Below are positions 1 through 13,032 of a stretch of DNA of 60,000 bases, one piece after another. Source of the stretch: Nymphaea colorata. Taxonomy: Eukaryota; Streptophyta; Magnoliopsida; Nymphaeales; Nymphaeaceae. The position numbers and the translations under genes are program-made. The notes beneath the pieces were generated by a model. The model saw only the letters and a program-made list of their open reading frames with translations. It did not search any database and was not told the origin of the DNA. The stretch is taken from the NCBI RefSeq assembly GCF_008831285.2, contig NC_045144.1:23763716-23823715 (forward strand), written 5' to 3'. Position 1 is the stretch's first letter. Every line of letters starts with the position of its first letter.

Positions 1-119
1 AAATGTTTTGAGAATGATATGAATGACACACCTAAAAGTAGTGTGGTTTACAGTAATAAAAAAAGTGAAAGGACTTTTCATCATGAGAACTATACAAATG
101 GATTAGAAATGTTGTTGAA

Positions 120-440
120 CTTTGCATTAAGTTAGAAATATGCAATTCAACATGATGTTGAGTATATATAAATTATACAATGTGTATGCTTGACAAAATA
201 TGTGATTGTCAAGTGAGAATGGTGACAAGAAGGCTTCCAAATGATAAATATGATGTGTATACCTTTGTATTTGATCATAACCATGCTTTTGTATTTCGAA
301 CTATGTCTTGTTTGGTGAAAGTCATATTTTTAAGTGGCATATTTCCAATTATTTCTTCCCAGTCAACTCATGTTTACAGAACTCAAGAATTTTTGAGATT
401 TAGAGTGCCTCTAGGTTCCGACCATCCATCATTCTACTAG
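120..440 (+). pseudogene. FAR1/FHY3-type DNA-binding domain relic (MULE-derived)
   Basis: The frame from about 180 encodes CDCQVRMV, then KYDVYTFVFDHNH. This matches the conserved core of the FAR1 DNA-binding domain: a Cys followed by a basic strand, then a (K/R)(W/Y).V..F..EHNH motif. FAR1/FHY3 proteins are domesticated Mutator-like transposases with a WRKY-GCM1 zinc fold. The upstream part, around 100-180, reads like the preceding FAR1 segment but has stops. The frame closes at 440 with no zinc-finger, transposase or SWIM domain, and the left side is cut by the window edge. Either an old MULE or a broken FAR1 gene. Confidence 0.45.
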
Positions 441-2639
441 TAGGGATATCTTATATCTTTTGCTAAATTCCTACCTTTTCAATCTAGGGTTTATATCCAA
501 GTCATTGAGCTAAATTTAAAGCTCATTAGAGAACCCACCCTTTTGCCATCTATCTTCCAACACGAAGGGCTTATGCCAATGTTAAAATCTCAATAACATA
601 CGAAGAATGCCTTCTTTAGGTTAAAATATAACATCATAACAAAGAACTGTATAGATACAAAGTCTTTGGAAACAAAAGCTGTGATGAAACAGCCCATCAA
701 TGTGCTTTGTCACAAACAAATGAAACTCCTTCCATGTGTAGTGGATTTGCCTCTATATTTCAGTCACATTTAGTACCCAATGTCTGCATTAGTTCTACAA
801 AAGTAAAATGGATATTCTACTAATTGCCAACACATTGACAATTAACAAATTGAATTTGCATTTAGGTTCATTTGCAAGCTATTTTATAAAAAAAATAATT
901 TGCTTGGATACCAACATGCTCATAAAGAGACCAAATTGTCAGTAGATAATTGACTTCATGTTTGCATCTAAAATGGGTTAATTTTTTTGGAAAAGGGGAT
1001 TTGACTTAAAAGTAGGAGAAATGGAGTCACTTATCAATATGAGATCAGCAATTCCCAATGCCTTTATTGGTAAACTTGCAAAGGACTAGGCCTCTTTGCT
1101 ATGCACATTTAAATATCTTAAGTGCTGTCCTAAGATCTAGATGTCTGGGTGCTTGACTTACTTAAATTTTAAATAGGTTAATATGCTTTTAAGTGTGCTT
1201 AGAGAAAGTTTCTTAAGGTTTGAATTGACTTATAAAATGTTGTATTATCCTATACCTCTCACATCCTAGTGACTCAATGGCAACAATGGCAAGCTGTATG
1301 GCAGGCCTCTAGTTCTATGCACCCCACTTTGATATGCCCTGATAGTGCTGAGGAAATGTGTGTGTGCCATGTGCTTTTAGCTATGTGAATGTACTCATGC
1401 ATTTATATTTATGATGACTGCTCTTGTGTATTGCATTTTCTATTGTTATTTTGTACTTACATTCCTTAAATGTATGCTACTGTGTACCTTTTACCCAAGT
1501 GACATAGAGGTTACCTCTTTTTCTCACCATGTTGTAGAAACCATAGAGATTTGTCCATACTCAAATTAATGATACCATTGATTTACATTCATTTAAGGCT
1601 CCCACCAAGTGGATGACCATTCTCACTTATCATGGAAGCATTTAGGAGTAGGGGTGAGTTTGAGATTTGTGATGTCATTCTATTTGGCCCCTACATTTTT
1701 GTTTTAGGGGAACCATTTGCTATGCATATGCCCATTATTTGTGGTTTGTGGTGTGATTTTGTATACATCCTAATGTAAATGACAATATTTTCTAACCAAG
1801 TTTTTATATGTTGCATTGTCTCTCAGTAGACAATCCTACATTACCTCCATATTTTAGAGTAGAGCACCATATTTGCCTAGCACAGGTCATGCTATGCATT
1901 AATTATGCAAGAAAACTATATATTGCTTACTTAAGACAGGTCAAGCCATGTGTCAACTATGTAGGCTAAGCTATCACCAATGTATGTGCACTTCCGCTCA
2001 CAGTAAGATTTGATTGTTTTTATGTGTATGTTTTATGGCACCACATGTTTAAAGTAAATAAACCATTCATACAACCAATGTACATCTACAAGACATTCTT
2101 GCCACACATACATCTAACTAAATACGATAAAAGTTTTTGGAAAAAATTTTGGTTTGTAAGCTAAATATCCAAGGCTATTTAAGGATTAGTGTAAAATATT
2201 CATGTCAAATCATAAGATATAGACATTTTAAGTTCAATAAATTTTTGTCTCTAGATATTTTTGAAGTTTGATATCTTGAAAAACTTGTTTCCATAAAATG
2301 CTTAATTCCTCAATGAAATTGACTCCAAGTAGAGTAAAGTTTGGTCTGCACATAATTTATGGAAGAAGAGAGTAGACAAAAATTCCAGCTGAAAGCTCAA
2401 AAAATTTCTCAAAAAATTATCAAATGCAAGCATACCAATTTTTATGTTTTGGTTTTGGTTCAAGAATGTTAAAATTCTCTTAGTTCAAACACTTTATTTT
2501 TTTGGTCCTAGGATGTAGAACACGAGTGAGATTCTAACTCTATGCTGGACTAAGCAAAATATAAAAACCAACAATTTGTTTGCATAATTTGTATGAAAAT
2601 AACTTCATTCTAAAACTAACTAGTCTAGCAAAATAAAGA
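441..2639. other. Non-coding interval, no recognisable gene
   Basis: AT-rich sequence with stops in all frames. I see no protein motif, tandem array or terminal repeat here. Confidence 0.5.
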
Positions 2640-3650
2640 AGTAATAAATAAAATCTAATCATAATAAGCATATTTGTTAATGAAAATTAGATTGATTGAT
2701 TTGACTACAAACATATAATTTGTTATTGTTTATGTAAGTATTATGTTGATGTTATTTATCATTGATAGTCTTAAGACATTTGTTAATAAATATTGATTTT
2801 ATTACGAGTATATAAACTGGAATTGTCTATGTAAATATTATGTTGATGTCATTTATCATTGCTCGTTTTAAATACGTTTGTTAATGAAGATTGGTTTGAT
2901 CGATTTGATTATGACCATAAAGGATCATCAAACATATAACTTTATATTGTCTACGTAAATGTTATGTTGATATTATTTAATATTGATCATCTTAAACACA
3001 TTTGTCAATAAAGATTAATTTGAACTCTTAAAAATGTCCACTTTGACCATATCTCAAGCATGCAAAACATTAGAAAGGAGTAATGAATTAGTCTACATTG
3101 TGACTACCTATTACTTTAGTCATAACAACTATGTGCTGCAATTATATAAAGCAAACACTTTCAATTGGTCTAGGACTTCTTTCTTTATTTTTAAAAATTT
3201 TTGATGGTACTTCTAATTAGAATATAAATTATAGTTGTTGCAAACCAACAGTGCCTAGCCTAGCCAAAACGAGACCCATGGAACAATAAGGCAGCCAGCC
3301 TATCCATTGCTTGGAAGTAAGTGGCACCACAATTGGATGTTGAGTCATGTAGAAAATATTGCACTTGGGATTCACAGTGCAGTGACACATAGATGAAATA
3401 CCAAGTTATATCTTTGTAATCAAATCAATTGAATTAATATTCATTAACGAATATGTTTAAGATGATAAAAATTAAATAACTTCAACATAATAATATATGT
3501 ATATAATACCAAGTTACACACTCTTAATTAAATTAATCGAATCAATCATTATTAATGAATGCGTTTCAAATGATCAATGATAAATAACATCAACATAACA
3601 TTTACGTAGACAATACCAAGTTATATATTTGCAATAAAGTGCAAATTAAT
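2640..3650. repeat. Foldback-like array: tandem units in two inverted arms
   Basis: The left arm (about 2640-3035) holds three direct copies of a unit of about 100-120 bp. The unit contains TTGTTAATGAA, TTGATT, then TGTCTACGTAAATGTTATG, TTGATG and TTATT. The right arm (about 3405-3645) holds two copies of the same unit in reverse complement (for example CATAACATTTACGTAGACA at about 3595). A spacer of about 370 bp separates the arms. No transposase is present. It looks like a foldback or Mutator-type non-autonomous element, or an unrelated inverted satellite patch. Confidence 0.6.
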
Positions 3651-3744
3651 AAGTTCACGTCCTTTTAGTTTTAAGTGCCTCATTGATGAAGTCAATAGAG
3701 TGCTAGACTATGCTCGAGTGTTTGTGTGGGTTAGGACAAATTCT

Positions 3745-4171
3745 CAAGTGCATCCATAGGCTATGAACATAACAATGCTTGTTGGCAAGGGGTTGAGCAA
3801 GTAAATGCTTAGTGTTGAGAAAGGTAATGGTCGGCCTTCTTACTTAAGTTATTTCGTCCACAATTGGCTTCGATGACTTCCTCCTAAGAAGGTTCCAAAA
3901 CCTAAATTTCATATGAAATGAGATAGAGACACTTAGAAGAATGGTGTAATCTAACAAAGCCTGAAGGAGGTTGTTTGTCGATGATTAATGTTGACAAAAT
4001 CTTGAATAATGGTTTGTTATGTGTCTAGCACTCTTCCTCTAGTGGATTTTGTCAATCAAAAAGAAGGTAAACTTATGCTACATTAAAGAAAAGAATGGAT
4101 GACTTAAGGCTTGAGGCAACCTTCAGCATTGCATATTTCAAAAATTGGCTAAAGATCTAGGCCATGACAAA
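3745..4171 (+). repeat. LTR-like repeat R1, copy a (with primer-site-like end)
   Basis: This block is a diverged direct repeat of 6960-7074 plus 22200-22480. Shared landmarks are the CATAGGCTA start, TGCTTAGTGTTGAG, GGTCGGCC, ACTTAAG, and the end near CTAGGCC..TGACA. Directly after it (4172) is TGGTATCAGATC, close to the initiator-tRNA-Met primer site TGGTATCAGAGC of plant LTR retrotransposons. I read it as the 3' part of an old LTR. The TTGG at 3864-3867 is the uninterrupted version of the site used by the CACTA insertion. Confidence 0.5.
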
Positions 4172-4544
4172 TGGTATCAGATCAGAATAATTTCTTATTG
4201 GAATCTAGAAAGGATAAATTATTTGAAAATAAGTTGCGTAGAAACAGAACACAAGATTCAAATACTTAAGTATCATGCAATTTGTTCAAATACATTGGCT
4301 TATTTTGATATTACCCCAAAACTTGAGGTGTATTATGTGGGAATTAGTTCAAGCGAGTGTGGTAATGTTGACAGATGGAGACCACATACTCTAGAGACGG
4401 TATTTAGGTGCTTGGAGCAAGACTACCTAGTGAGTAGAGGAGTAGTTATTCAATAGAGACAGCTAGAAGGAGATGTGAAAAGTGTAGGGCAAGAAGGAGT
4501 ATTCAACCAAGCTAAAGTGGATGAAGAAAAAAACCATCTTTTCA
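4172..4544 (+). other. Possible retroelement internal remnant
   Basis: It follows the primer-site-like sequence and carries an open frame of about 100 codons (4145-4456). That frame has no motif I can name. Confidence 0.25.
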
Positions 4545-5095
4545 AATTAGCCATTTTCTTCTTCATTTCAAATTTGAAATATTTTATTTTTTATACATAT
4601 GATAGACTTACTAATTCAATGATTGTTCTATAGAAACCAAATTTTTTGTTTGCTTTCCATTTGGTTAACTTTCCACTCTAGCTTATGAACATTCTATTTA
4701 AGTTGATTCCATTGTCATTGTCCAAGAGCTTCTGGAACGACAATGAGATTGATTTGAGTCTTCTTCCTCATTGATTTCTATTCCTTTAACTCTGTCAAAA
4801 TTCTGATAGTCCATCGGTAGCCTATCCAGCCCTGACCTTCTGGTCTCCTCGAGCAATCTGACATGCATCAACACTCTCCTCTAAGCTAAGAGAAGTGATG
4901 GTATCATATGACATATTGACAATAATTATGATGCCATGTAGGCAATCCTACAAGCATGACCAAGAACTTTTTTTGTGACTGCAAGTTTTCATCTCCAATA
5001 CTTTTGAGTCACCATGGGTCTGCCACAATATCATCTACGTGCCACAAAGATGCTCATTCCTCATGTGCATTGGGCAGCTCCCTTAGATCCTGTAG
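4545..5095 (+). repeat. LTR-like direct repeat R2, copy a
   Basis: Diverged direct repeat of 6335-6895. Shared features are TTTCAAATTTGAAATATTTTA, a TATTTAAG TATA-like box, the string GAGAGCTT/AAGAGCTT, AGTCTTCTTCC and CCAGCCCT. The layout (TATA-like box, then a CT-rich segment) resembles the U3-R-U5 of a copia LTR. Ends are not defined. Confidence 0.45.
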
Positions 5096-6334
5096 GCTGC
5101 ATCCTAAGTTCCTCATGACTCTGCATCAATTGATATCAGAGCTAAAGGAGCCTTCACAAACTGATGGCAAGGTTGAGGAGCCATGGACAATGAAATCAAG
5201 ATCATTAGACCACATACCCACACCCAACATTTCTTAGCATTGGGAGCAAGTTGGGATGTAGTCTTTGACATAGCAACAACAATCTTCATGCACGGATCCC
5301 AAAAATACCATGTTTTCCCAAGTTGAATGACCCCTCACCACTTCCCCTTGCAAGCAAAGTAATGTCAGCCCAACCACCAACCGAAGGAAATGTAATGGCC
5401 TAGGGCCAGGTCACCAACATTTCTTTGAAACTGACACCAACAATATTATCTTTATAATCAGCATTAATGATGCAAATCAAGGTATGCTTATGGAACCATC
5501 CCTCCCAACCCAATACCTTATTGCTCAACTGAAAAGTAAAGGCAATGAACAAACCTGCACGAAAGTTGAGTTACACGCTTGTATTACATTGCCCACCTCC
5601 TTGATGCCTACATTGTATCTTCAGGTGGAAAAGGGTAGATTATGGAAGGGAAATAATTGTCACTCTCATTGTAAACCTAACAAAGCATTATGCTTCTTGA
5701 CATTTTCATCACTGATGCCACCATTGCTGAAATGTTTGCATCTATTGAGAATTAATGGCCATAACTGGATCACAACTTGCTCTCATCGTTGCCATCGCTG
5801 GTCTGAGGAATGATGGGTTTGGGACCCAACAGGATGGTCAGTCAGCTTCATGCATAATGAGGATAATACCTTTTTAAGAGTGGTGGAGTTGATGCAGAAC
5901 TAAGTAGAAACTTGCACCTCCTATAAAGAAACTTGGATCCATGACCCATATCAATTTGGAGGAATCCAAATTTGACAAAATTACAGGAAATTGATTCATC
6001 AAATTCGTTACAAGAAGAACCTATAAATGGGATTTATGAATATGCCAACATAGTTTAAATCGAATCCAATTCACCATAGGATGAACTTGGTAATATGAGG
6101 GCCTATACCAAGCCATTATATTTGACTATTCCAAAAGGAAGGTGCTTACAAAGCCATGCCTCATCATGCTTAAGCATGTGTTGCTCCTGCCTATGCTAGT
6201 CGTACTTCGCAACTTTCTCAAAAGGAAGTGTGAAATGGGTAAGGAAATAAAAACCAAGGCAAAAATGGATAAAGACAAAATACCATCATAATGCCCATAA
6301 GGTAAAGAAATGGATGGTCAAACCACATTTTTTA
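5096..6334. other. Non-coding spacer between R2 copies
   Basis: Short frames (for example 5484-5813) show no retroviral or host-protein motif that I recognise. Likely degraded retrotransposon interior. Confidence 0.35.
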
Positions 6335-6959
6335 CCACGGATTTCTCCTTTTCAAATTTGAAATATTTTATTTTTTTAGATATACTTGCTAATTCGGTGA
6401 TTAACTTAGAGAAACTGAACTTTTCACTTGCTTCCTATTTGGTTAATTTCCCACTTTAGCTAGGAGTACTCTATTTAAGGCAATTCCCTTGTCATTGTAT
6501 GAGAGCTTTTGGTAAGTGAATGAAATGGATTTAAGTCTTCTTCCACATTGAGTTCTACTCATTTAATTCTATCAAAATTCTCATAGACCACCATTAGCCA
6601 GTCCAGCCCTAAACTTTTGATTGCCTCAGGGCAATGTGACAAACATCAGAGCTCTCCTCCAAAGTAATGGTGGTATTTTGTGGAATTTTAATGGTGATCT
6701 TATGTTATGCAAGCTCTCCTGCAAGCATTATCAAAGCCTCTTTTCATGATGACAAACTTTTGTACCCAATTATTTGAGTCGCAATGCTTCTGCCACAAAT
6801 GCCATTTTCTCACCACAAATACACTGATTCTTGATATAGATTAAACCATGACTTTGTGCACTAGGCAACTTTCTTGGATTCTGCATGTAGCCCCATGGCA
6901 GGTCATCATTAACAAGGTACATGTGAGTTAGGAACCCCCCCCCCCCCCCCCTAATTGGA
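6335..6959 (+). repeat. LTR-like direct repeat R2, copy b
   Basis: Second copy of the 4545-5095 repeat, including CTATTTAAGG at about 6471 and TCTTCTTCC. It runs to a run of 17 C residues (6935-6951), then directly into repeat R1 copy b. The R2-R1 order here suggests that R2 and R1 are the two halves of one LTR. Confidence 0.45.
6935..6951. repeat. Homopolymer of 17 C
   Basis: An uninterrupted C run in otherwise AT-rich DNA. Length may be unreliable in assembly. Confidence 0.9.
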
Positions 6960-7074
6960 TGCATAGGCTACATCCACAATCACACATAGTGACTTAAGGT
7001 CAACCAAATGAATGCTTGGTGTTGAGTAGGATGATGGCCGGCCATGTTACTTAAGGCACTTAGTCAGCAACTGG
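6960..7074 (+). repeat. LTR-like repeat R1, copy b, left part
   Basis: Matches 3745-3867 (CATAGGCTACA, TGCTTGGTGTTGAG, ATGGCCGGCC, ACTTAAGGCAC). It stops at AACTGG, where the CACTA element begins. Confidence 0.6.
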
Positions 7075-7815
7075 CACAATAACAAATAACACTTTTAGGA
7101 ATGACCGAAAATGATTCCTAAAAGTGCAGGTGGCTGTTAAAGTAATTAGCAACGGTCAAGAGACCGTTCCTAAAGCATCTCTAAAAGAGGCATTCCTAAA
7201 GCAGTCAATTTTGGCCAATGAGCTCTGAGTGGTCCCATTTTATCATCTCCTTGTGCTTGTTGCTGTCATTTGAGAACATTATATGAAAATAATTATCATT
7301 AAGATGTTTATGACATATAATACCAACAGAGATGCTACCTTTCCGAATGCCCAATCAGCAGAATCAAAAATTGCATTTGTGGTCTTGGTTTACAAAGAAT
7401 GAGTCAATCAAACTCGTTGCAGTAGTATGAAACTAACCTATAGAAAACAAATAGAGAGAACAAGGACAGAAAAATTCAGAAGAAAATAGTATCTACAAAC
7501 TAAATTGATCGTAAAGTACCTTAGGTATCAATAGAGGTTTCTTGGGTAAAATTCCCCCATATTTCTTCTTGATTATCTTATACAAACATGATTCATAGTC
7601 CACCTTATATGCAAAATAATTTCATTAGAGAAAAACAAAATTTTATGACTTTTTGCATGCCAAGTACAAATGGTATACTATGAGTTTGAACATGATTGGA
7701 TTGCAAAGAAGCCTTCCAAATTCATCTTGATAGCTAAATTCTATTCTCAAAGCTGCTAACACTATGGCCCTCTATGGACTAAAGATTTCCTACATAGTTT
7801 TGCCTTCAACTTTAA

Positions 7816-7817
<2 letters not shown>

Positions 7818-7899
<82 letters not shown>
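7818..7899. repeat. (AT)n microsatellite, about 80 bp
   Basis: Uninterrupted TA dinucleotides within the CACTA element. Confidence 0.97.
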
Positions 7900-7901
<2 letters not shown>

Positions 7902-9928
7902 TAGGAAGATGCATTTAGGGGCACTTGGGGCCACCTTCCTTTGTCTTCCAATTGTTATAGCATGGGCAGTAATACAAAAGTTTCTTTCCCATTGTAAAGT
8001 ACATGCATAAACTTACTACTTCAAAGGCCAATGAGGACATCGTAGATGTGCAAGCAAATGTGAATGAATAAATATGCTAACTGGGATGTGCATATGCACA
8101 TAAAACATGCCCATTTACAAATAAAACCATGAAAAAGAAATTGTCACCTCAAGGCTTGCTCAACACAAAGAATAAAATGATCAAACATTAATGCTAAATT
8201 AGAGCAAATTGAGAATGAGAAAACTTGCAAAAAAAAAGAAAAACATCCAAAAAAAGGAAGATATGTTACAATATTATCAATTCATTTCTAGTCAGAGACT
8301 GTAATTTTACACTCTTAACTTGTGACTTAGGAACAGGGCCACAAAGCAGTCCTAGCCACTTGTTCCTAAAACCAATATTTCGTGTAGTGAAGATTCAAGT
8401 CACACAAGGTTCCATAAATGTCAAATAGGACAGCCTTAATGTGACCAGTCATAGACAAGCCTCGGCACCTAATGGGAAATCGTGATATTTATGAAAGTGA
8501 CCATGTGTTCTTTTTTTTGCAAAAAACAAAAAAGCTTTCAAAAGCTAAACTTTTCTTTGGTTCTCCTTCTTCCCAACAAGTAGATCCCAGCAATCTGCAG
8601 TAACAAAAACATACATTTGGACGTCGTGGGATGTGGATTCTTACCCATTGAGCATTGTGTTGGGTTAAATTTTAGGAAAATCTTGTCTTTGAGTGTATAG
8701 TCAATGCACCAAGGCTCATCAAGTTCCATCTCACCTCTCCATATGATAGCCGTAGGAAACAACTAATGCACAAGGATATAGAGAGCATGGTCTAAAAGAG
8801 ATTGTAGAAAACAGCGCCGAAAGAAAATGTGAGAATGCATCATGGGGGCAAATCAAAGTTCATCATGTCTGTGTACTATAAGCACCTAACTGAAATTGAA
8901 TGTACAAAACCAAATAGGAAGAATCTAGTAAGCAAATTAAACATGACAGTGAGAAATGGGAAAAAAAGTGTCTTGAGAGCCTACTGAATATAAATATATT
9001 GAAAACGTACTGCACATTAAAGTTGAAGGCAAGCAGATTGGTGTAGTAGTGGTCCTATCATACTTAGGCTGGTTTTGTCATGAAAACTAGTATTATCCTA
9101 CACTAGTATTGTCAACATTAATTTCATACCCAAATAATATTCCACTTATCATGTGGGTTTCCAATGTAGCTGCGTAGATCAATGAGAGTCTAGACTCTAA
9201 AATATGTAGTGTTCCACCTAGATAGGTGTGTAGGTTCCACTCCTACAGTTAGATATCATACATGTCTACTATCGGTTTGAAGAGCATATATCTATATATG
9301 AAACAGAACAACAAAATCAGTCTATAGTTTGCACTCAGTTCTCTAAAAGTTTAGACTCCATGAATCACCAAATGATTCCTTAATAAGGATGGAGAAAATC
9401 AGAAGAGAAACAACTAAATGGATTTTATTTTTATAACATGAATTTTAATCATACTACGCTTCAAAATGGATGACTTGCATTCCTTCCTCTTCTATATCTA
9501 GAGATCATAAACTTCCCACTAAGTAATGATATTTGCATGTAAAATGTGAACATCAAATACAAATTCTTGCAACTTGAAACCCTCAAGTTGTTGCTCTTTA
9601 TGAAAGCTTTCATTCTTGCATCTTGTATTTTTATTGTTAAAGAAAAACTGAACTTATGCATTTGTAAAAGGCTTTCTAATTCAAAACAACCCACCTGTAA
9701 TGAGGCTCATGCTTTTGATCTGGCATATTCCAAACCTAGAATATTCTTCTCTTACTGCACAATAGATCAAAACCATAATCAATGCACAGAAAGGGATACA
9801 TGTATAAAGCAAGATAAGGTTGTGCATCAATGCCAGGTCAAGCTGGAATTGCACTTATAGATTCAAGTGGCAAGTTGGTAGCAATTGAATACAACTATCA
9901 ATCATGTTTAATATAACTACCAATCATT
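7900..9928. other. CACTA interior, left, non-coding
   Basis: Frames at 9461-9694 (minus) and 9546-9860 (plus) are open but overlap each other and show no transposase motif. No gene supported. Confidence 0.4.
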
Positions 9929-12900
9929 TGTTATCACCCCAAAAGTTTCCAAGAAAACTGTATTTTATTTTCACCCAAACGAAATTCTCAGTTATTTGGA
10001 TTTAAATCTCTAGACCCTAAGCTCAACCCTAGATCCAAAAAAAATTTGTGACTATTTGATCGAAAATGAATCTCTAAACCCATGTCCGAACCCAAACACA
10101 AACACAAACGTCAAATTTAAAACCCAACTTTAGACGTGAGACTCAAATCCAAAATCTATCTCTTAGGACAAAATGATATCCAAAACCCAAGTCTAGATCC
10201 AAATCGAGCATTTCAAACTCAAAATCCAAAGCTGAGATCAAAACAACAAAATTTGATGCTATGAATGCCATACGCGCATGCACAGACCTTCCCTTTGTTT
10301 TAGGTTTCATTCTCGGACAAAGACGTGTTTTTGTGCTTAAACCACTTACTAAAACGTGTTGGCGACCAATCAAACCCAATCAGATTTAAAATGAGCCCAG
10401 AATAAATCAAAACAGAGTCGACCCCATTTCTAACAAAAAACAGTTTAATTCCTTTTAAATACATGATTTTTAAAACAATCGGACCCTTTGGAGGCCAAGG
10501 AGGTGAAATCCACCCCTTATTGGTCCAAACTTGACAATAAGAGGGGCATTTCGCCCCCCTTTTATTTATTTATTTTTATTTTGGCTCAGCGCCGCGCACT
10601 GGCATGGCATCGGGTGTCAGGGCACACATGTGGCATTGTGCATCGCACGATGCTCAACACTCTCTACCATACGTTGCACACGACATAGGTGGGGCCTGCT
10701 TATTGTGCTGCCCCTCTTTCTTGCTAAAAACCACCCCTTGGGGTGTGGTTTTCTTCTTGTTGGGTGGTCATTAACCATGCCCGTACCCCAAAGGGATATT
10801 TACAGGGCTAAGGGCCAATCCCACATTTTAAAAAAAAATTGAAAATCATGAAAAATACTTGGAATTCACACGAAAGTGTTGTTAAATTAAAAAAAAAAAT
10901 CATATTTTGAGTTTTGGCTTTAAAACTCTCTACAAATACCCTCACAATCTTCTCTTTTTGGCATGAGCTAACCCTTTGGGAACCTCTAGTGTTTTCCTAC
11001 TTGAAAATCTAGATTTTTCCTTAGCCCTCTCTTTTCATTTCTCTTTTTCTCTTCTTCTTCTTCTCCAACCTTGGGAGCAAGCTTTTCTAAGTTCAACCTC
11101 TTCAAGAGAGCATGAGGAGACCTCTTGGAGCAATATCTTTATCATTTTGGGGCTTCATTCGGGATGACCCTAGGATCATTCAAAGGAGGAGCCTCATTTC
11201 TAATATAACCTATATTCGAGGTGTATAGTTCTCCTCATGTTTTCATTTAATTTTCATTTTCTCTTGCCACCTCCCCATAGCCGTGCAAGAAAGCCTAAAG
11301 ATTTCCTCTCCAAAGTCAAGATCTACTCTTGAGTGCACTGGGAGTATGAGCAAGGTGAAATAAATTTCATTTATTTATTTATTTTCAAAAATGTACTTGT
11401 TATATTGCTTTATTTATCATTCATATTTGAGATGATGTTCATGCACGATAGATTAATTTTTCTTAATTGATGAGCAAATGCACGGTGAGAATAAGTGTTT
11501 GGGTTGGGATTTCTTCATTTTTATGTTGATTTTTGAGGTTGGGATTTGTCCAACCAAAGAAAGTCTTTTACAAATATGTACATGTTAAAATGCATCTTCA
11601 TGTCATTCTCACGTTTGGTCTCTATCTTAATCATCCGATTAGGAACCCTAATGAGTGTTTTATAACGTTGCTGATTTTCTCCCATACCCAATTGTGGAAG
11701 AAGTATATTCTCTTGTAAAAAAGAAAATAAACATGGTTTTATGTTCATGTATAAAAATATTTGAAACTATTTTTTTCAAAAATTTTCGAAAGCGACACTC
11801 CCTAATGAGGCCTTGGAGACTTAGCCTAGGCTCTTGCATGAGCCCAAGTTTCTCTCCAATCTAGATAGAAAAACCGTAGTCAAATGTTTTCAAGTTATTT
11901 ATTGATTTCAACTTTCATGAAGACATATGTGTATATACATGTTATAAACATATACATGTACATGACTATCTCTCTTTATCATTCTCTTTTTATGATTGAA
12001 TATGTTCTTTTACAAATTCTTATATAAGTACATTTGAATATATATACGTGTATTCCACACACACACACACACTCTCTCTCTCTCTCTTTCTAAAATCCTT
12101 TTCTCCCACTCCATTCGATTTAATACTTTCTTTTTACAAGCTTGGATATATATATACCTATATATGTGTATATAAGTATGCATATCTATGCGTATCTCTC
12201 TCTCTTTTCAATCCTTTGTTTACTGATTTTCAAAATCTCATTCTCTCTCTCTTTCTCCCCATTCCTCTTATATTAAAGTATTTTTTCTTTTTCATTCTTT
12301 TGAATATTTTTCTCCTAAAATCTTTTTATTTGCCGACTTAGCCAAGACCAAAACTCAAGTATTGACCTAATATTAGAATCATGCTTGATGGTCAACAACC
12401 CCATTTCAATTTCAAAATTTTTTCTTTTTTCACTAAAAATATTATGACAATTATACAATGAGAAATTTATATGAATGTTATGGTATGAATGAATGATTTA
12501 TTTCTAATCATATAGAGTCAATGCATTCATACATTCACATTCACTTGTGATATCACGAATGATGACATGCACCTCTCTAAAAGAGCTTAATCAAGATGAG
12601 ATGAAGCTCTAGCTAGGTAGCAACTAAATTAGAGCAAAGTCTCAAACCCACTTAATTTCTTAAGAGAACACTAAATCGTCTTCAAAAACGATCATCAACG
12701 GTTTTCAAATGATATTTGTAATGATTTCTCAAATCAAAGTGTTCTATACTTTCAAATGATTCTTAAAACTTTTTCAAAAATTTGAAACATTAAATCTTCA
12801 ATATTTTTTCAAACACCACACCACATTTAGAATGAAAAGATATTTAACAAAAAATGAAATGCATAAAAAATAAACATAACTCTTCGATTGGCTACCACCA

Positions 12901-13032
12901 TTAAAGGCACCGAGAAGCGAGAACAGTCAATTCTCGTATCGATGGGTGAATCCTTTTCTCTCTCATTTCAAAATAAAACCTCAATTTTTTTTAAAGCACA
13001 CCAAAAGCCAAAATAGATTTTTGGGAATGTCA
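9929..13032 (+). repeat. 5' LTR of the LARD-like element
   Basis: Landmarks shared with the 3' LTR include TATTTTATTTTCAC, the block GGACCCTTTGGAGGCCA near 10487, a TATA-like CTACAAATACC at about 10931, CT-rich runs near 11040 and 12070, and the terminal block GGCACCGAGAAGCGAGAAC. Open frames inside (for example 10488-10688) recur at the same place in the other LTR only because the LTRs are copies. Confidence 0.72.

Noticed and set aside
4956-5813. Open frames in the R2 interval as host genes
   Set aside because: No motif, and the first overlaps the repeated LTR-like block whose second copy is not open.
10488-10842. Open frames inside the LARD LTRs (repeated at 16103-16485)
   Set aside because: They recur because the LTRs are copies, have no motif, and differ in frame and end between copies.
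11040-11080. CT-rich tracts as a CRISPR or other ordered array
   Set aside because: They are plain microsatellite or pyrimidine-rich leader sequence within plant LTRs.
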